DNA from: Candidatus Nanopelagicaceae bacterium
Lineage (GTDB): Bacteria > Actinomycetota > Actinomycetes > Nanopelagicales > Nanopelagicaceae
Direction: 5' to 3'
DNA: 9,220 bases
Assembly: GCA_947488635.1 (NCBI GenBank)
Contig: CANLAY010000031.1
Coordinates: 1-9,220 of the forward strand
Shown: positions 1 through 7,142 of the stretch, piece by piece
Position numbering within the stretch: the stretch's first letter is position 1
Layout of the letters: every line of letters starts with the position of its first letter
Program-made: the position numbers and the translations under genes
The notes under the pieces: model-generated
The model's input: only the letters and a program-made list of their open reading frames with translations
Told to the model about the DNA's origin: nothing
The model's database searches: none

Positions 1-1566
1 ATAAACCGCATGCACATTCAGATTGGCACGTGCCGCTCGCACATCTGATTCGCTTATTCCGCGCAATTCGCCAATCTGCTTATCTGAAAACCCCAATTGC
101 TTTGCATCGCGAAGGATTTCCTCGGTTAGCGCACCAGGTATCGCAATTACTTTTGCCGCTTCGTTCAGTTCAATAATCTGATTTAAGAACCATGGGTCGA
201 TCTTGCATGCGCTAAATACCTCAGCACTTGTTGCGCCCCACCAAAGTGCGCGCTGAACTTGTTGTAAACGATATTCAGTAGGAATTTCAATTGCCTTGAG
301 CAATGCCGCTAACTCTCCTGAAGCGGGTCCTGTCGGCCAAGAGAAAGGTGCCTCTTTACGTTCTAATGAACGCAGGGCTTTCTGCAGCGCTTCGGCGAAG
401 GAACGCCCAATGGCCATTGCTTCACCAACTGATTTCATGGTCGTCGTTAAGCGCGGGTCGGCATCGGCGAACTTTTCGAAGGCAAATCTCGGTGCCTTAA
501 CAACTACATAATCCAGAGTTGGCTCGAATGAAGCTGGCGTAACCTTGGTGATGTCATTTTGAATCTCATCGAGTGAGTAACCAATAGCTAACTTGGTGGC
601 GATCTTGGCAATTGGGAAACCAGTTGCTTTAGAGGCAAGTGCACTTGAACGTGACACTCTTGGATTCATTTCAATCACAATTATGTGACCGTCAACTGGA
701 TTAACCGCGAACTGGATGTTACAGCCGCCAGTGGCGACGCCAACTTCTCGGATAATATCGATTGAAAGATTGCGCAGACGCTGGTATTCGACATCAGTCA
801 AAGTCATAGCCGGGGCTACGGTTATTGAATCGCCAGTGTGTACGCCCATCGGATCAACGTTCTCTATCGTACAAACAATCACCACGTTATCTTTATGATC
901 CCGCATTACTTCAAGTTCGTACTCTTTCCAACCAATGATTGACTCTTCAATCAATACTTCGGTGGTGGGGCTATGAGTTAGACCAGCTCCAGCAATCTGT
1001 CGCAAAGCTGGCTCATCAAAGGCAATCCCTGAACCTAAGCCGCCCATCGTAAAAGATGGGCGAACTACGACTGGGTAATTCAAAACTACTGCGGCAGCTA
1101 AAACTTCATCAATACTGTGACAGATGATTGATTTAGATGACTCTCCCCCAACTTTCTCAACGATCGCTCTAAAGAGTTCGCGATTCTCGCCGCGATTAAT
1201 TGCAGGAATATCTGCACCGATCAACTTAACGTTGAACTTGGCTAACGTGCCTCTTTCACTCAACGCAATTGCAGCATTCAGTGCAGTTTGGCCACCTAGA
1301 GTTGCCAGAATCGCATCTGGTCGTTCGATCTCAATAATCTTTTCAATGTATTCGGCTGTAATCGGTTCGATATATGTGGCATCAGCGAACTCTGGGTCGG
1401 TCATGATTGTCGCTGGATTTGAGTTAACCAAGATCACTCGAATACCTTCGGCGCGCAACACTCGACACGCTTGAGTACCCGAATAGTCGAACTCACAAGC
1501 CTGCCCAATAACGATCGGGCCACTGCCTATAACTAGAACACTCTTAATTGAATTATCTCTAGGCAT
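1..1566 (-). CDS. carB: Carbamoyl phosphate synthetase large subunit, N-terminal half (3' end cut by window)
   Basis: CarB makes carbamoyl phosphate from bicarbonate, ATP and ammonia delivered by CarA, feeding pyrimidine and arginine synthesis in the cytoplasm. I translated 522 codons with no stop before the window edge; full-length CarB is usually about 1,070-1,120 residues. Seen: the N-terminal [16 protein letters not shown] motif (15-30), the ATP-grasp region [12 protein letters not shown] (169-180), IGWKEYELE (211-219), [11 protein letters not shown] (243-253), and metal/ATP ligands at Q285, E299 and N301 in [20 protein letters not shown]. Residue numbers match E. coli CarB here, so the carboxyphosphate domain is complete and the oligomerisation domain (from about 400) is mostly present. 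The ATG start overlaps the carA stop by 8 bases; a GGAG lies 6 bases upstream, inside carA. Last gene of the pyr cluster visible in the window. Confidence 0.97.
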   Translation of the reverse strand, partial: MPRDNSIKSVLVIGSGPIVIGQACEFDYSGTQACRVLRAEGIRVILVNSNPATIMTDPEFADATYIEPITAEYIEKIIEIERPDAILATLGGQTALNAAIALSERGTLAKFNVKLIGADIPAINRGENRELFRAIVEKVGGESSKSIICHSIDEVLAAAVVLNYPVVVRPSFTMGGLGSGIAFDEPALRQIAGAGLTHSPTTEVLIEESIIGWKEYELEVMRDHKDNVVIVCTIENVDPMGVHTGDSITVAPAMTLTDVEYQRLRNLSIDIIREVGVATGGCNIQFAVNPVDGHIIVIEMNPRVSRSSALASKATGFPIAKIATKLAIGYSLDEIQNDITKVTPASFEPTLDYVVVKAPRFAFEKFADADPRLTTTMKSVGEAMAIGRSFAEALQKALRSLERKEAPFSWPTGPASGELAALLKAIEIPTEYRLQQVQRALWWGATSAEVFSACKIDPWFLNQIIELNEAAKVIAIPGALTEEILRDAKQLGFSDKQIGELRGISESDVRAARANLNVHAVY

Positions 1567-2689
1567 TAACTGCTCCAACTGGATTGGCAGCCATTAAATC
1601 AACGAAGCGATCGAACAAATAGTTTGCATCATGAGGTCCAGCAGCAGCCTCAGGGTGGTACTGCACGCTAAACGCTGGTTGTTCTAGTAAAGCTAAACCT
1701 TCGACCACGTCGTCATTTAGATTCACGTGTGTGACATGACCAGGTCCGAAGACAGTTGTGAAAGTACCCGTGGTTGGCGCTTTGATCGCAAAGCCGTGAT
1801 TGTGCGCCGTAATTTCAACTTTCTGAGTTATTTTATCGATCACCGGCTGGTTAATTCCGCGGTGACCAAACTGCAATTTGTAGGATTCAAAACCGAGAGC
1901 GCGACCCAAGATTTGATGGCCGAAACAAATACCGAAGATTGGAATCTTTGCCGATAACACTTCGCGAACTAACTCAACAGTTTCATTCATCGTCGACGGA
2001 TCACCAGGACCATTAGAGATAAATACTCCGTCTGGATTCAAGGCTTGAATTTCTGCAAAACTAGTTTTGGCCGGCAGCACGTGAACTTCGATTCCACGAG
2101 CAGCCATTGAACGTGGCGTGGCTGCTTTAATTCCAAGATCAAGGGCTGCGACCGTGAACTTTTTTTCACCGATTGCCGGCACAACATATGGTTTTTCGGT
2201 AGATACATCTTGCGCTAAATAGGCACCCGACATCGCGCCACTTGATCGAACTTGGGTCACCATCTCTTCAATTCTAAGATCTGTTCCGGAAAAAATTCCT
2301 ACTTTCATCGCACCGCGATCACGCAAGTGCCTAGTTAACGCTCTGGTATCTACACCGCGAATACCGACCACATTCTGCCCAATCAAATCATCTTCGAGGG
2401 AACGTTCGCTTCGCCAGTTACTCACTATCGATGAGGGATTACGCACTACGAACCCACTCACCCAAATCTTGGTAGATTCCTCATCAGGTAAATTCATGCC
2501 TGTATTGCCAATATGTGGCGCCGTCATGATCACGACTTGCTTGTGATAACTCGGATCCGTAAGTGTCTCTTGGTATCCAGTCATTCCGGTTGAGAAAACA
2601 GCTTCACCAAAAGTAATGCCAGTAGCCGCCCAAGAATTACCCGTGAAGATACGACCATCTTCTAAAACTAAAAGCGCCTTACCCACCAA
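1559..2689 (-). CDS. carA: Carbamoyl phosphate synthetase small (glutaminase) subunit
   Basis: CarA hydrolyses glutamine and channels ammonia to CarB. The protein has 376 residues, the usual family length. The N-terminal CPSase domain opens with [11 protein letters not shown] and contains [18 protein letters not shown] (31-48). The C-terminal class I glutamine amidotransferase domain shows ISNGPGDPS (224-232), the nucleophile elbow FGICFGHQ with C255, and VQYHPEA with H345 and E347, so the catalytic triad is intact. Start: TTG at 2689 overlaps the pyrC stop by 11 bases; the next codon, GTG at 2686, is an equally plausible or better start (8-base overlap, as at carA/carB). A weak GGAAAG in the pyrC tail precedes both. 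Expression is probably coupled to pyrC translation. The small gene I recall between pyrC and carA in Streptomyces is absent. Confidence 0.97.
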   Translation of the reverse strand: MVGKALLVLEDGRIFTGNSWAATGITFGEAVFSTGMTGYQETLTDPSYHKQVVIMTAPHIGNTGMNLPDEESTKIWVSGFVVRNPSSIVSNWRSERSLEDDLIGQNVVGIRGVDTRALTRHLRDRGAMKVGIFSGTDLRIEEMVTQVRSSGAMSGAYLAQDVSTEKPYVVPAIGEKKFTVAALDLGIKAATPRSMAARGIEVHVLPAKTSFAEIQALNPDGVFISNGPGDPSTMNETVELVREVLSAKIPIFGICFGHQILGRALGFESYKLQFGHRGINQPVIDKITQKVEITAHNHGFAIKAPTTGTFTTVFGPGHVTHVNLNDDVVEGLALLEQPAFSVQYHPEAAAGPHDANYLFDRFVDLMAANPVGAVNA

Positions 2690-3944
2690 AGACCAACTTT
2701 CCGCTAAAGAAGGTGTGCGTTACTACGCCAGGTAGTTCAAAACCATGAAACGGCGTGTTCTTTGATCTAGTAGACATCAAGTCGCGGTCAACTACCCACT
2801 TCGCCGCGGTATCTACGACTGTCAGATTAGCAACGCTTCCAACTTCTAACACTTGGCCGTGATTTTCATACCGAGCAATGCGAGCTGGTGCGATAGAAAG
2901 TCTCTGCGCAACCGCTTCGTAGTTCATCGCACCGGTCTCGACCATTGTCTTGATCACAATCGACAGCGCTGTCTCTAAACCCACCATTCCAAAACTAGCT
3001 ACCGACCATTCGCAATCCTTACTTTCCGAACTGTGCGGTGCATGATCGGTAGCCACGATATCGATGGTGCCATCAGCTAAGCCTGCTCGTAGCGCCAATA
3101 CATCACTCTCGAGGCGCAGAGGTGGATTGACTTTGAAAATCGGATCATAATTCTTTGCATAGTCATCTGTTAGCAGCAGATGGTGTGGAGTTACTTCAGC
3201 AGTTACTTGAATTCCACGCGCTTTTGCCCAGCGAATAATTTCTACACCGCCAGCCGTTGTTAGATGGCAAATGTGTAAACGTGATTTTGTATGCTCTGCG
3301 AGCAACACATCGCGCGCAATAATGGCTTCCTCGGCAACTGCGGGCCAGCCTTTTAGACCAAGTTGAGCAGACATTGCGCCTTCGTTCATTTGCGCATCTT
3401 GAGTAAGCGTTGGTTCTTGTGCGTGTTGCGCGATCACGCCATCAAACTTCTTTACATATTCCAAAGCGCGTCGCATAATTAGTGGATCAAAAACACATTT
3501 ACCATCATCACTGAAAACTCTTACCCGTGCGGCTGAGTCAGCCATGGCTCCGATTTCGGAAAGTGTCTGACCATTAAGACCTTCCGTAACCGCACCGATC
3601 GGAAACACATCACATAAACCTGCAGCTTGACCTAGTCGATAGACCTGCTCAACAACTCCGGCCGTATCTGCTACTGGTGAAGTATTCGCCATTGCACTAA
3701 TTGCAGTGAATCCACCGCGAACGGCAGAGAGCGACCCGGTTGCAACAGTTTCAGATTCTTCAAAGCCTGGCTCGCGCAGATGAGTGTGTAAGTCAACTAA
3801 ACCTGGCAGAACTTGCTTTCCCGCCAAATCAATCACTTGATGATCTTTAGGCAGTGAACTTACAGCCACAAAATGAGAATCGTGAATAGCTAGGTCGGCT
3901 TTGCTGCCGTTTGGCATCGTTGCATTCTTTAACAAATAACTCAT
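2679..3944 (-). CDS. pyrC: Dihydroorotase
   Basis: Cyclises N-carbamoyl-aspartate to dihydroorotate, the third step of UMP synthesis. The 421-residue protein is an amidohydrolase of the Gram-positive type (class I, about 420-430 residues). Metal-centre residues are all visible: H53 and H55 in DLHTHLREPG, D147 in FSDDGK (the position that bridges zinc in Bacillus-type enzymes), H174 in IAQHAQE, H227 in HICHLTT, and catalytic D300 in IVATDHAPH. The family motif FKVNPPLR (270-277) is also present. These residues argue for an active enzyme rather than the inactive paralogue that some bacteria pair with aspartate carbamoyltransferase. Its ATG shares one base with the pyrB TGA (TGATG), implying translational coupling and fitting the known tendency of this DHOase type to associate with PyrB. 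Confidence 0.97.
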   Translation of the reverse strand: MSYLLKNATMPNGSKADLAIHDSHFVAVSSLPKDHQVIDLAGKQVLPGLVDLHTHLREPGFEESETVATGSLSAVRGGFTAISAMANTSPVADTAGVVEQVYRLGQAAGLCDVFPIGAVTEGLNGQTLSEIGAMADSAARVRVFSDDGKCVFDPLIMRRALEYVKKFDGVIAQHAQEPTLTQDAQMNEGAMSAQLGLKGWPAVAEEAIIARDVLLAEHTKSRLHICHLTTAGGVEIIRWAKARGIQVTAEVTPHHLLLTDDYAKNYDPIFKVNPPLRLESDVLALRAGLADGTIDIVATDHAPHSSESKDCEWSVASFGMVGLETALSIVIKTMVETGAMNYEAVAQRLSIAPARIARYENHGQVLEVGSVANLTVVDTAAKWVVDRDLMSTRSKNTPFHGFELPGVVTHTFFSGKLVFGG

Positions 3945-4891
3945 CAGTTGATACCGCCTTCGATTGGTGCCCCGCCTAGTAATAGATAAAGAATCGCCAT
4001 TCGCACGCTAACGCCGTTACTTACCTGTTCGACGATCACTGAGCGAGCGCTATCGGCAGCATCAGCGGTGATCTCGAGGCCCCGGTTCATTGGACCTGGA
4101 TGCATGATGATGGCGTTTGGATTCAGCGCATTAATGCGATCACGATTGAGACCAAAATACCTTGAATACTCGCGAGCGCTAGGAAAGAAAATTTCGTGCA
4201 TTCGCTCTTGTTGAATTCGCAACATCATGATTGCGTCCACTTGCGGGATTACCGAATCCAAATCGTATGAAATTATCACGGGCCAACTATCGACACCGAA
4301 TGGCAACAAGGTCGGTGGTGCAACTAGCGTTACATGAGCGCCCAACTTCGTTAACAATAAAACATTCGAACGCGCTACTCGAGAATGCAAGATGTCGCCA
4401 ACTATTGCAACCCGTAGGCCAGCTAAATCTTTGGCGCCTTTTCCAAGGTGTTTACGAATTGTGTAGGCATCAAGCAAGGCTTGGCTCGGATGCTCGTGTG
4501 TTCCGTCGCCTGCGTTAATTACCGCGCCACTCATCCATTGATTATCGGCTAATCGAAATGGTGCGCCAGAAGCTGGATGGCGGATTACTACTGCATCAGC
4601 GCCCATCGCTTGCAAAGTCTGGGCGGTATCTTTTAGAGATTCGCCTTTGCTCAGGCTTGAGCCTTTTGCTGAGAAATTAATTACGTCGGCCGAAAGTCTT
4701 TTGGCTGCGGCTTCGAAAGAGATTCTGGTGCGAGTTGAGTCTTCAGCAAATAGGTTAACGATGGTGCGACCGCGAAGAGTAGGTAGTTTCTTCATCGGGC
4801 CATCTGAGATACGGGCTAGCTCGGCTGCCGTATCAAGAATCAAAATTGATTCATCGCGCGAGAGATCATTGATGCTAAGTAAATGCTTCAC
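3944..4891 (-). CDS. pyrB: Aspartate carbamoyltransferase catalytic subunit
   Basis: Condenses carbamoyl phosphate and aspartate to N-carbamoyl-aspartate, the committed pyrimidine step. The protein has 315 residues, typical of the catalytic chain. Seen: the carbamoyl-phosphate loop [11 protein letters not shown] (50-60), the active-site lysine loop SKGES (K82), [17 protein letters not shown] (128-144, H134), [12 protein letters not shown] (165-176), MLRIQQER (223-230) and [11 protein letters not shown] (264-274). No pyrI regulatory chain lies in the window, so feedback control through PyrI is unlikely to be encoded here. Start is GTG at 4891, overlapping the pyrR stop by 4 bases (GTGA). A strong GGGGGAG lies 4 bases upstream in the pyrR tail, giving it its own ribosome binding site. 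Confidence 0.97.
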   Translation of the reverse strand: MKHLLSINDLSRDESILILDTAAELARISDGPMKKLPTLRGRTIVNLFAEDSTRTRISFEAAAKRLSADVINFSAKGSSLSKGESLKDTAQTLQAMGADAVVIRHPASGAPFRLADNQWMSGAVINAGDGTHEHPSQALLDAYTIRKHLGKGAKDLAGLRVAIVGDILHSRVARSNVLLLTKLGAHVTLVAPPTLLPFGVDSWPVIISYDLDSVIPQVDAIMMLRIQQERMHEIFFPSAREYSRYFGLNRDRINALNPNAIIMHPGPMNRGLEITADAADSARSVIVEQVSNGVSVRMAILYLLLGGAPIEGGIN

Positions 4892-5424
4892 TTAACTCCC
4901 CCTTCAGCGATTGTTACCTCATCTGTGCCATCGACCTCGACTAAATTAACTTTGATAATCTCACTGCGAGATGTTGGGATGTTCTTTCCGACAAAGTCCG
5001 CCTTGATTGGCAGCTCTCGATGACCACGATCAACAAGGACCGCTAGCGAAACACTTGTAGGACGACCGATTTCACCGAGAGCATCAAGAGCTGCGCGAAT
5101 AGTGCGACCAGAGAAGAGAACATCATCGACTAGAACAACGTGTCGACCCTCAACACCGGCTGTTGGAATAAGCGTCGGCAAGAGAGCTTTAGGTGAGCGA
5201 GTTCGCAGATCATCGCGATGCATCGTCGTGTCCAGAGTTCCGACCGCGACTTGTCCGCCTTCAATGGCATTTATTGCGGCCGCGATACGAGTCGCTAAAT
5301 GAGCCCCACGCGTGGGAATTCCTAAAAGAGTGATTGAGTCAGCACCGTCATAGCGCTCGAGAATTTCATGAGCTATGCGGACTATTGCGCGCGATATATC
5401 GGGCGCAGGCAGAACTGTTTTCAT
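4888..5424 (-). CDS. pyrR: PyrR: pyrimidine operon RNA-binding regulator / uracil phosphoribosyltransferase
   Basis: PyrR binds pyr-operon leader RNA when UMP/UTP is plentiful and represses expression; many family members also convert uracil and PRPP to UMP. With the ATG at 5424 the protein has 178 residues, the usual length. The PRPP-binding motif [13 protein letters not shown] spans 96-108. Other family signatures are [11 protein letters not shown] (34-44), [10 protein letters not shown] (63-72) and [11 protein letters not shown] followed by [11 protein letters not shown]. The start is set by a near-ideal AAGGAG exactly 6 bases upstream of the ATG. An in-frame GTG at 5442 would add 6 residues but lies inside the leader hairpin and upstream of that site, so I reject it. 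First gene of the pyr operon; the leader hairpin just upstream suggests it represses its own translation and, through coupled overlaps, that of the genes behind it. Confidence 0.96.
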   Translation of the reverse strand: MKTVLPAPDISRAIVRIAHEILERYDGADSITLLGIPTRGAHLATRIAAAINAIEGGQVAVGTLDTTMHRDDLRTRSPKALLPTLIPTAGVEGRHVVLVDDVLFSGRTIRAALDALGEIGRPTSVSLAVLVDRGHRELPIKADFVGKNIPTSRSEIIKVNLVEVDGTDEVTIAEGGVK

Positions 5425-5430
5425 ATAAAT

Positions 5431-5436
5431 CTCCTT
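5431..5436 (-). promoter_or_regulatory. pyrR Shine-Dalgarno site (AAGGAG), start-deciding
   Basis: AAGGAG reads on the minus strand 6 bases before the ATG at 5424, the strongest ribosome binding site I noticed in the window. It fixes the pyrR start at 5424 rather than the in-frame GTG at 5442. It is one base from the 3' side of the putative PyrR-binding hairpin, and its AAGGA can pair with UCCUU at 5465-5461. Confidence 0.85.
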
Positions 5437-5465
5437 CCCCACCTCGCAGGATGGGTCTTAAAGGA
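5432..5465 (-). promoter_or_regulatory. Putative PyrR-binding leader RNA hairpin that can sequester the pyrR ribosome binding site
   Basis: On the minus strand, CCCA (5455-5452) pairs with UGGG (5441-5438), U5451 is bulged, CC (5450-5449) pairs with GG (5443-5442), and the loop is UGCGA (5448-5444). This is the layout of the PyrR-binding loop in Bacillus pyr leaders: consensus ARUCCNGNGAGGYU, with a bulged U and a CNGNGA core. Here AUCCUGCGAGGU matches the core, and the C-G/A-U pairs below the bulge differ but still pair. One base further on is the AAGGAG ribosome site. UCCUU at 5465-5461 can pair with AAGGA at 5436-5432, closing a longer stem that hides the site. There is no U-run after the hairpin, so translational repression, as reported for Mycobacterium smegmatis PyrR, fits better than attenuation. 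The structure is read by eye and not energy-scored. Confidence 0.75.
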
Positions 5466-5474
5466 TGCGGCGCA

Positions 5475-5483
5475 AGGATAGCA
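5475..5483 (-). promoter_or_regulatory. Possible extended -10 promoter of the pyrR operon
   Basis: The minus strand reads TGCTATCCT: a TGn extension followed by TATCCT, which fits TANNNT. Transcription would begin near 5468, just upstream of the UCCUU/PyrR-hairpin leader, giving an untranslated leader of about 44 bases. I see no convincing -35 box at the usual 16-18 base distance, which is tolerable for an extended -10 promoter. Placement is inferred from sequence only. Confidence 0.4.
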
Positions 5484-5535
5484 GTAGGTGCACCAAACCT
5501 GTGGATGGGCTAAGTCACTGGATTTTCGATCAGAC

Positions 5536-5541
5536 TAACTT
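5536..5541 (+). promoter_or_regulatory. Possible -10 box for a leaderless bldD transcript
   Basis: TAACTT (TANNNT type) ends 7 bases before the A of the bldD ATG at 5549, so transcription would start at or one base before the start codon. No Shine-Dalgarno sequence precedes that ATG (TTTGGGCTC), and leaderless mRNAs are common in Actinobacteria, so the two observations support each other. The -35 region (about 5513-5518) has no clear match. Confidence 0.35.
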
Positions 5542-5548
5542 TGGGCTC

Positions 5549-6061
5549 ATGAATACAACTTCCCAGTCAGATGCTTTTACCCGCCCATTTCCCAGCAATA
5601 TCGAGATCGGTCGCCGCATGCGTGCTGCCCGCAAGAAGCGAGGGTGGACTATCGCCGAAATGGCTGCAATCGGACAGATAAAGGCTGTCGTGATTGGCTC
5701 ATACGAACGTGGCTCGCGAAATATGCCCATCTCTCGGCTAGGTGAGATTGCCAGAATTCTGGGCGTTGATGTGGCGTACTTACTCGGTCAACCGTTAGGC
5801 CGGCAGGACACAGCTCTTGTTCTGACCTTAGATCTGCGAGCAATCAGCCGTCCAAGTTTTACCAATCCAGCAAGACTGGCTTTAGTCGTTACTTATTGCG
5901 CCGGAATCGTCAAAAAACGCAGTGACTGGAATGGTGAGGTCTTATCAATCAGAGAATCTGATCTTTTGAACTTGAGCTTTGCAATGGGAATGGAACAAGC
6001 TGATCTATTGCTTTGGCTTACTTCAGAAAACTATCTACTTACAGAGATAAATCACTCTTAA
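5549..6061 (+). CDS. bldD: BldD-like transcriptional regulator with cyclic-di-GMP binding signature
   Basis: A 170-residue homologue of BldD, the 167-residue Streptomyces master regulator whose dimer is assembled on DNA by tetrameric c-di-GMP. The N-terminal XRE-type helix-turn-helix spans about residues 18-78; IKAVVIGSYERGSR closely matches the BldD recognition region KAVVVGSYERGDR. The C-terminal domain (about 88-165) keeps the ligand signature RxD-x8-RxxD as RSD WNGEVLSI RESD, with R124, D126, R135 and D138; the S. coelicolor equivalents are R114, D116, R125 and D128. Start: ATG 5549 leaves 16 residues before the HTH. The upstream in-frame ATG 5465 would add 28 unconserved-looking residues and lies in the pyrR leader, so I prefer 5549, though GTG 5501 cannot be excluded. 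Divergent from pyrR and convergent with nusB, as I recall for bldD in Streptomyces. Its targets in this organism are unknown. Confidence 0.9.
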   Translation: MNTTSQSDAFTRPFPSNIEIGRRMRAARKKRGWTIAEMAAIGQIKAVVIGSYERGSRNMPISRLGEIARILGVDVAYLLGQPLGRQDTALVLTLDLRAISRPSFTNPARLALVVTYCAGIVKKRSDWNGEVLSIRESDLLNLSFAMGMEQADLLLWLTSENYLLTEINHS

Positions 6062-6461
6062 TCGAAGTAATTTTCGCTAAAACCCCGTGAATATAGCCCG
6101 CGGACTCCTCAGTTGAGAGATCCTTCGCAAGAATCAAAGCTTCATCAATGGCAACCGCATCAGGAATCTCAATAGCCCAAAGGATTTCAAAGATTGCGAT
6201 TCTAAGGATATTTCGATCAACCGCAGCTAATCGATCTAAATCCCAACCTTGAATATAGGTTGCGATTAGCTCATCAATCTTACGTTTATGTTCGGTAACG
6301 CCGCTAACTAACTCTTTGGTGTAATCACGAACTGGTGGCAAATCTGCATCATCGCTGATGTTTAGACGTATATCAATAATCGCTAAGGGATCGTTCTTGC
6401 GAATATCAGCTTCGTAGAGAATATCCAGGCTATGTTTTCGGGCTTTGCTACGTGCAGACAC
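6039..6461 (-). CDS. nusB: Transcription antitermination factor NusB
   Basis: NusB with NusE (S10) binds boxA RNA and supports processive transcription of rRNA operons. The 140-residue protein is the usual length and all alpha-helical by family. Seen: the basic N-terminus SARSKARKHSLDILYEAD typical of the boxA-binding surface, DRLAAVDRNILRIAIFEIL (76-94), and the C-terminal signature VAIDEALILAKDLSTEES followed by GYIHGVL (103-128). It starts with GTG; that G is also the last base of the efp stop (TAGTG), so translation is probably coupled to efp. The only upstream purine-rich stretch, AAGG, is about 12 bases away and weak. Its last 23 bases overlap the 3' end of bldD on the opposite strand, and I see no terminator hairpin between the two. 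Confidence 0.95.
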   Translation of the reverse strand: MSARSKARKHSLDILYEADIRKNDPLAIIDIRLNISDDADLPPVRDYTKELVSGVTEHKRKIDELIATYIQGWDLDRLAAVDRNILRIAIFEILWAIEIPDAVAIDEALILAKDLSTEESAGYIHGVLAKITSIKSDLSL

Positions 6462-7021
6462 TAGTTAGCGCGACCTTGATACGATCCATCTCTAGTATCA
6501 ACCATGATCTTCTCATCTTGTTTGATGAAAAGTGGCACCTGAATCTGAATCCCAGTTTCAACTGTTGCAGGCTTTGTACCGCCTGAAGAGCGGTCACCTT
6601 GTAGACCAGGCTCGGTGTAGGTAACTGTTAATTGAACCGAGGCTGGCAACTCAATATAAAGCGGATTGCTCTCGTGAATTGCAACAATTGCCTCAGTGTT
6701 CTCCAGCATGTAATTAGCTGCGTCACCAACAGTTGCCGTTGAAATATTCATTTGATCGTAAGTTTTGTTATCCATGAATACGAAGTCTTCACCCTCTTTG
6801 TAGAGGAACTGCATTTCGCGCTTTTCCAGAATAGCTATCTCAATCTTGACACCAGCGTTTAAAGTTCTTTCCACAACTTTCCCTGTCAAAACTTGACGCA
6901 TTTTGGTGCGTACGAATGCTGGGCCTTTACCGGGCTTAACATGCTGGAATTCGATGACAGTCCAAAGTGCACCTTCGATATCAAGACACATGCCATTTTT
7001 AAGATCACTTGTGGTTGCCAC
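6461..7021 (-). CDS. efp: Translation elongation factor P
   Basis: EF-P binds between the ribosomal P and E sites and rescues stalling on polyproline stretches. The protein has 186 residues with the normal three-barrel layout: KOW-like domain (about 1-63), OB domain (about 65-127), and C-terminal OB domain ending [20 protein letters not shown] and DTRDGSY. The functional loop is [11 protein letters not shown] with K32 at the tip. The palindromic PGKGP arrangement is the one reported for an actinobacterial EF-P subfamily in which the lysine works without modification; consistent with this, no epmA/epmB/earP/ymfI-like modifier gene is in the window. It starts with GTG at 7021; GGGGAG lies 8 bases upstream. 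First gene after a 121-base spacer, so probably transcribed from its own promoter together with nusB. Confidence 0.96.
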   Translation of the reverse strand: MATTSDLKNGMCLDIEGALWTVIEFQHVKPGKGPAFVRTKMRQVLTGKVVERTLNAGVKIEIAILEKREMQFLYKEGEDFVFMDNKTYDQMNISTATVGDAANYMLENTEAIVAIHESNPLYIELPASVQLTVTYTEPGLQGDRSSGGTKPATVETGIQIQVPLFIKQDEKIMVDTRDGSYQGRAN

Positions 7022-7056
7022 TTTGCAAACTCCCCTATCTGCACAACGAGCGCAGA

Positions 7057-7062
7057 CTTATA
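7057..7062 (-). promoter_or_regulatory. Possible -10 box for efp-nusB
   Basis: The minus strand reads TATAAG, one base off TATAAT, about 35 bases before the efp GTG and upstream of its GGGGAG ribosome site. A -35 element is poor: TCGAGC at 18 bases matches only half of TTGACA. The 6-bp hairpin lies in the would-be spacer. Transcription would start near 7050, giving a leader of about 29 bases. Confidence 0.35.
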
Positions 7063-7063
7063 G

Positions 7064-7080
7064 CCACCGCAGTTCGGTGG
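7064..7080 (-). other. Perfect 6-bp inverted repeat (CCACCG-N5-CGGTGG) between aroQ and efp
   Basis: CCACCG and CGGTGG are separated by AACTG on the minus strand. All six pairs are Watson-Crick and mostly G-C. No U-run follows on either strand, so it is not a classical intrinsic terminator; it could be a U-less terminator for the aro operon or a protein-binding operator, since it abuts the possible efp -10 box. Function not determined. Confidence 0.5.
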
Positions 7081-7094
7081 GCTCGAATAGGTGC

Positions 7095-7107
7095 TTAGGA
7101 TACCTAA
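7095..7107. repeat. Short palindrome TTAGG-ATA-CCTAA in the aroQ-efp spacer
   Basis: Two 5-base arms flank a 3-base centre. This is short enough to be chance. It is a possible operator or part of a promoter, since the minus strand contains TATCCT here, the same -10-like hexamer seen before pyrR. Apart from this, the hairpin and the -10 candidate, I see nothing else in the 7022-7142 spacer. Confidence 0.3.
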
Positions 7108-7142
7108 TACCCGTGCGAATACTTAAATCCGTACCCGCAGTT

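Noticed and set aside
1124..1474. 116-codon plus-strand open frame opposite carB
   Set aside because: It lies wholly within strongly conserved carB coding sequence on the other strand, with no recognisable domain; a shadow frame.
4231..4518. 95-codon plus-strand open frame opposite pyrB
   Set aside because: It is antisense to conserved pyrB catalytic motifs and has no independent evidence such as a ribosome site or domain.
5493..5507. Possible BldD-box (operator) for autoregulation around ACCTGTGG
   Set aside because: Only about half of the recalled palindromic BldD consensus matches, too weak to call as a site.
5449..5507. CCCATCC occurring twice on the minus strand (5507-5501 and 5455-5449), possibly two PyrR sites
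   Set aside because: The upstream copy lacks the CNGNGAGG loop and 3' arm and lies upstream of the likely transcription start, so it is probably chance.
5465..5548. 28-residue N-terminal extension of the BldD homologue from ATG 5465 (or GTG 5501)
   Set aside because: It would run through the pyrR leader and promoter, its ATG is only a base or two from any purine-rich ribosome site, and BldD proteins normally start shortly before the helix-turn-helix.
5470..5548. Intrinsic attenuator (antiterminator/terminator) in the pyr leader
   Set aside because: No G-C hairpin followed by a U-run exists before pyrR; the layout fits translational control instead.
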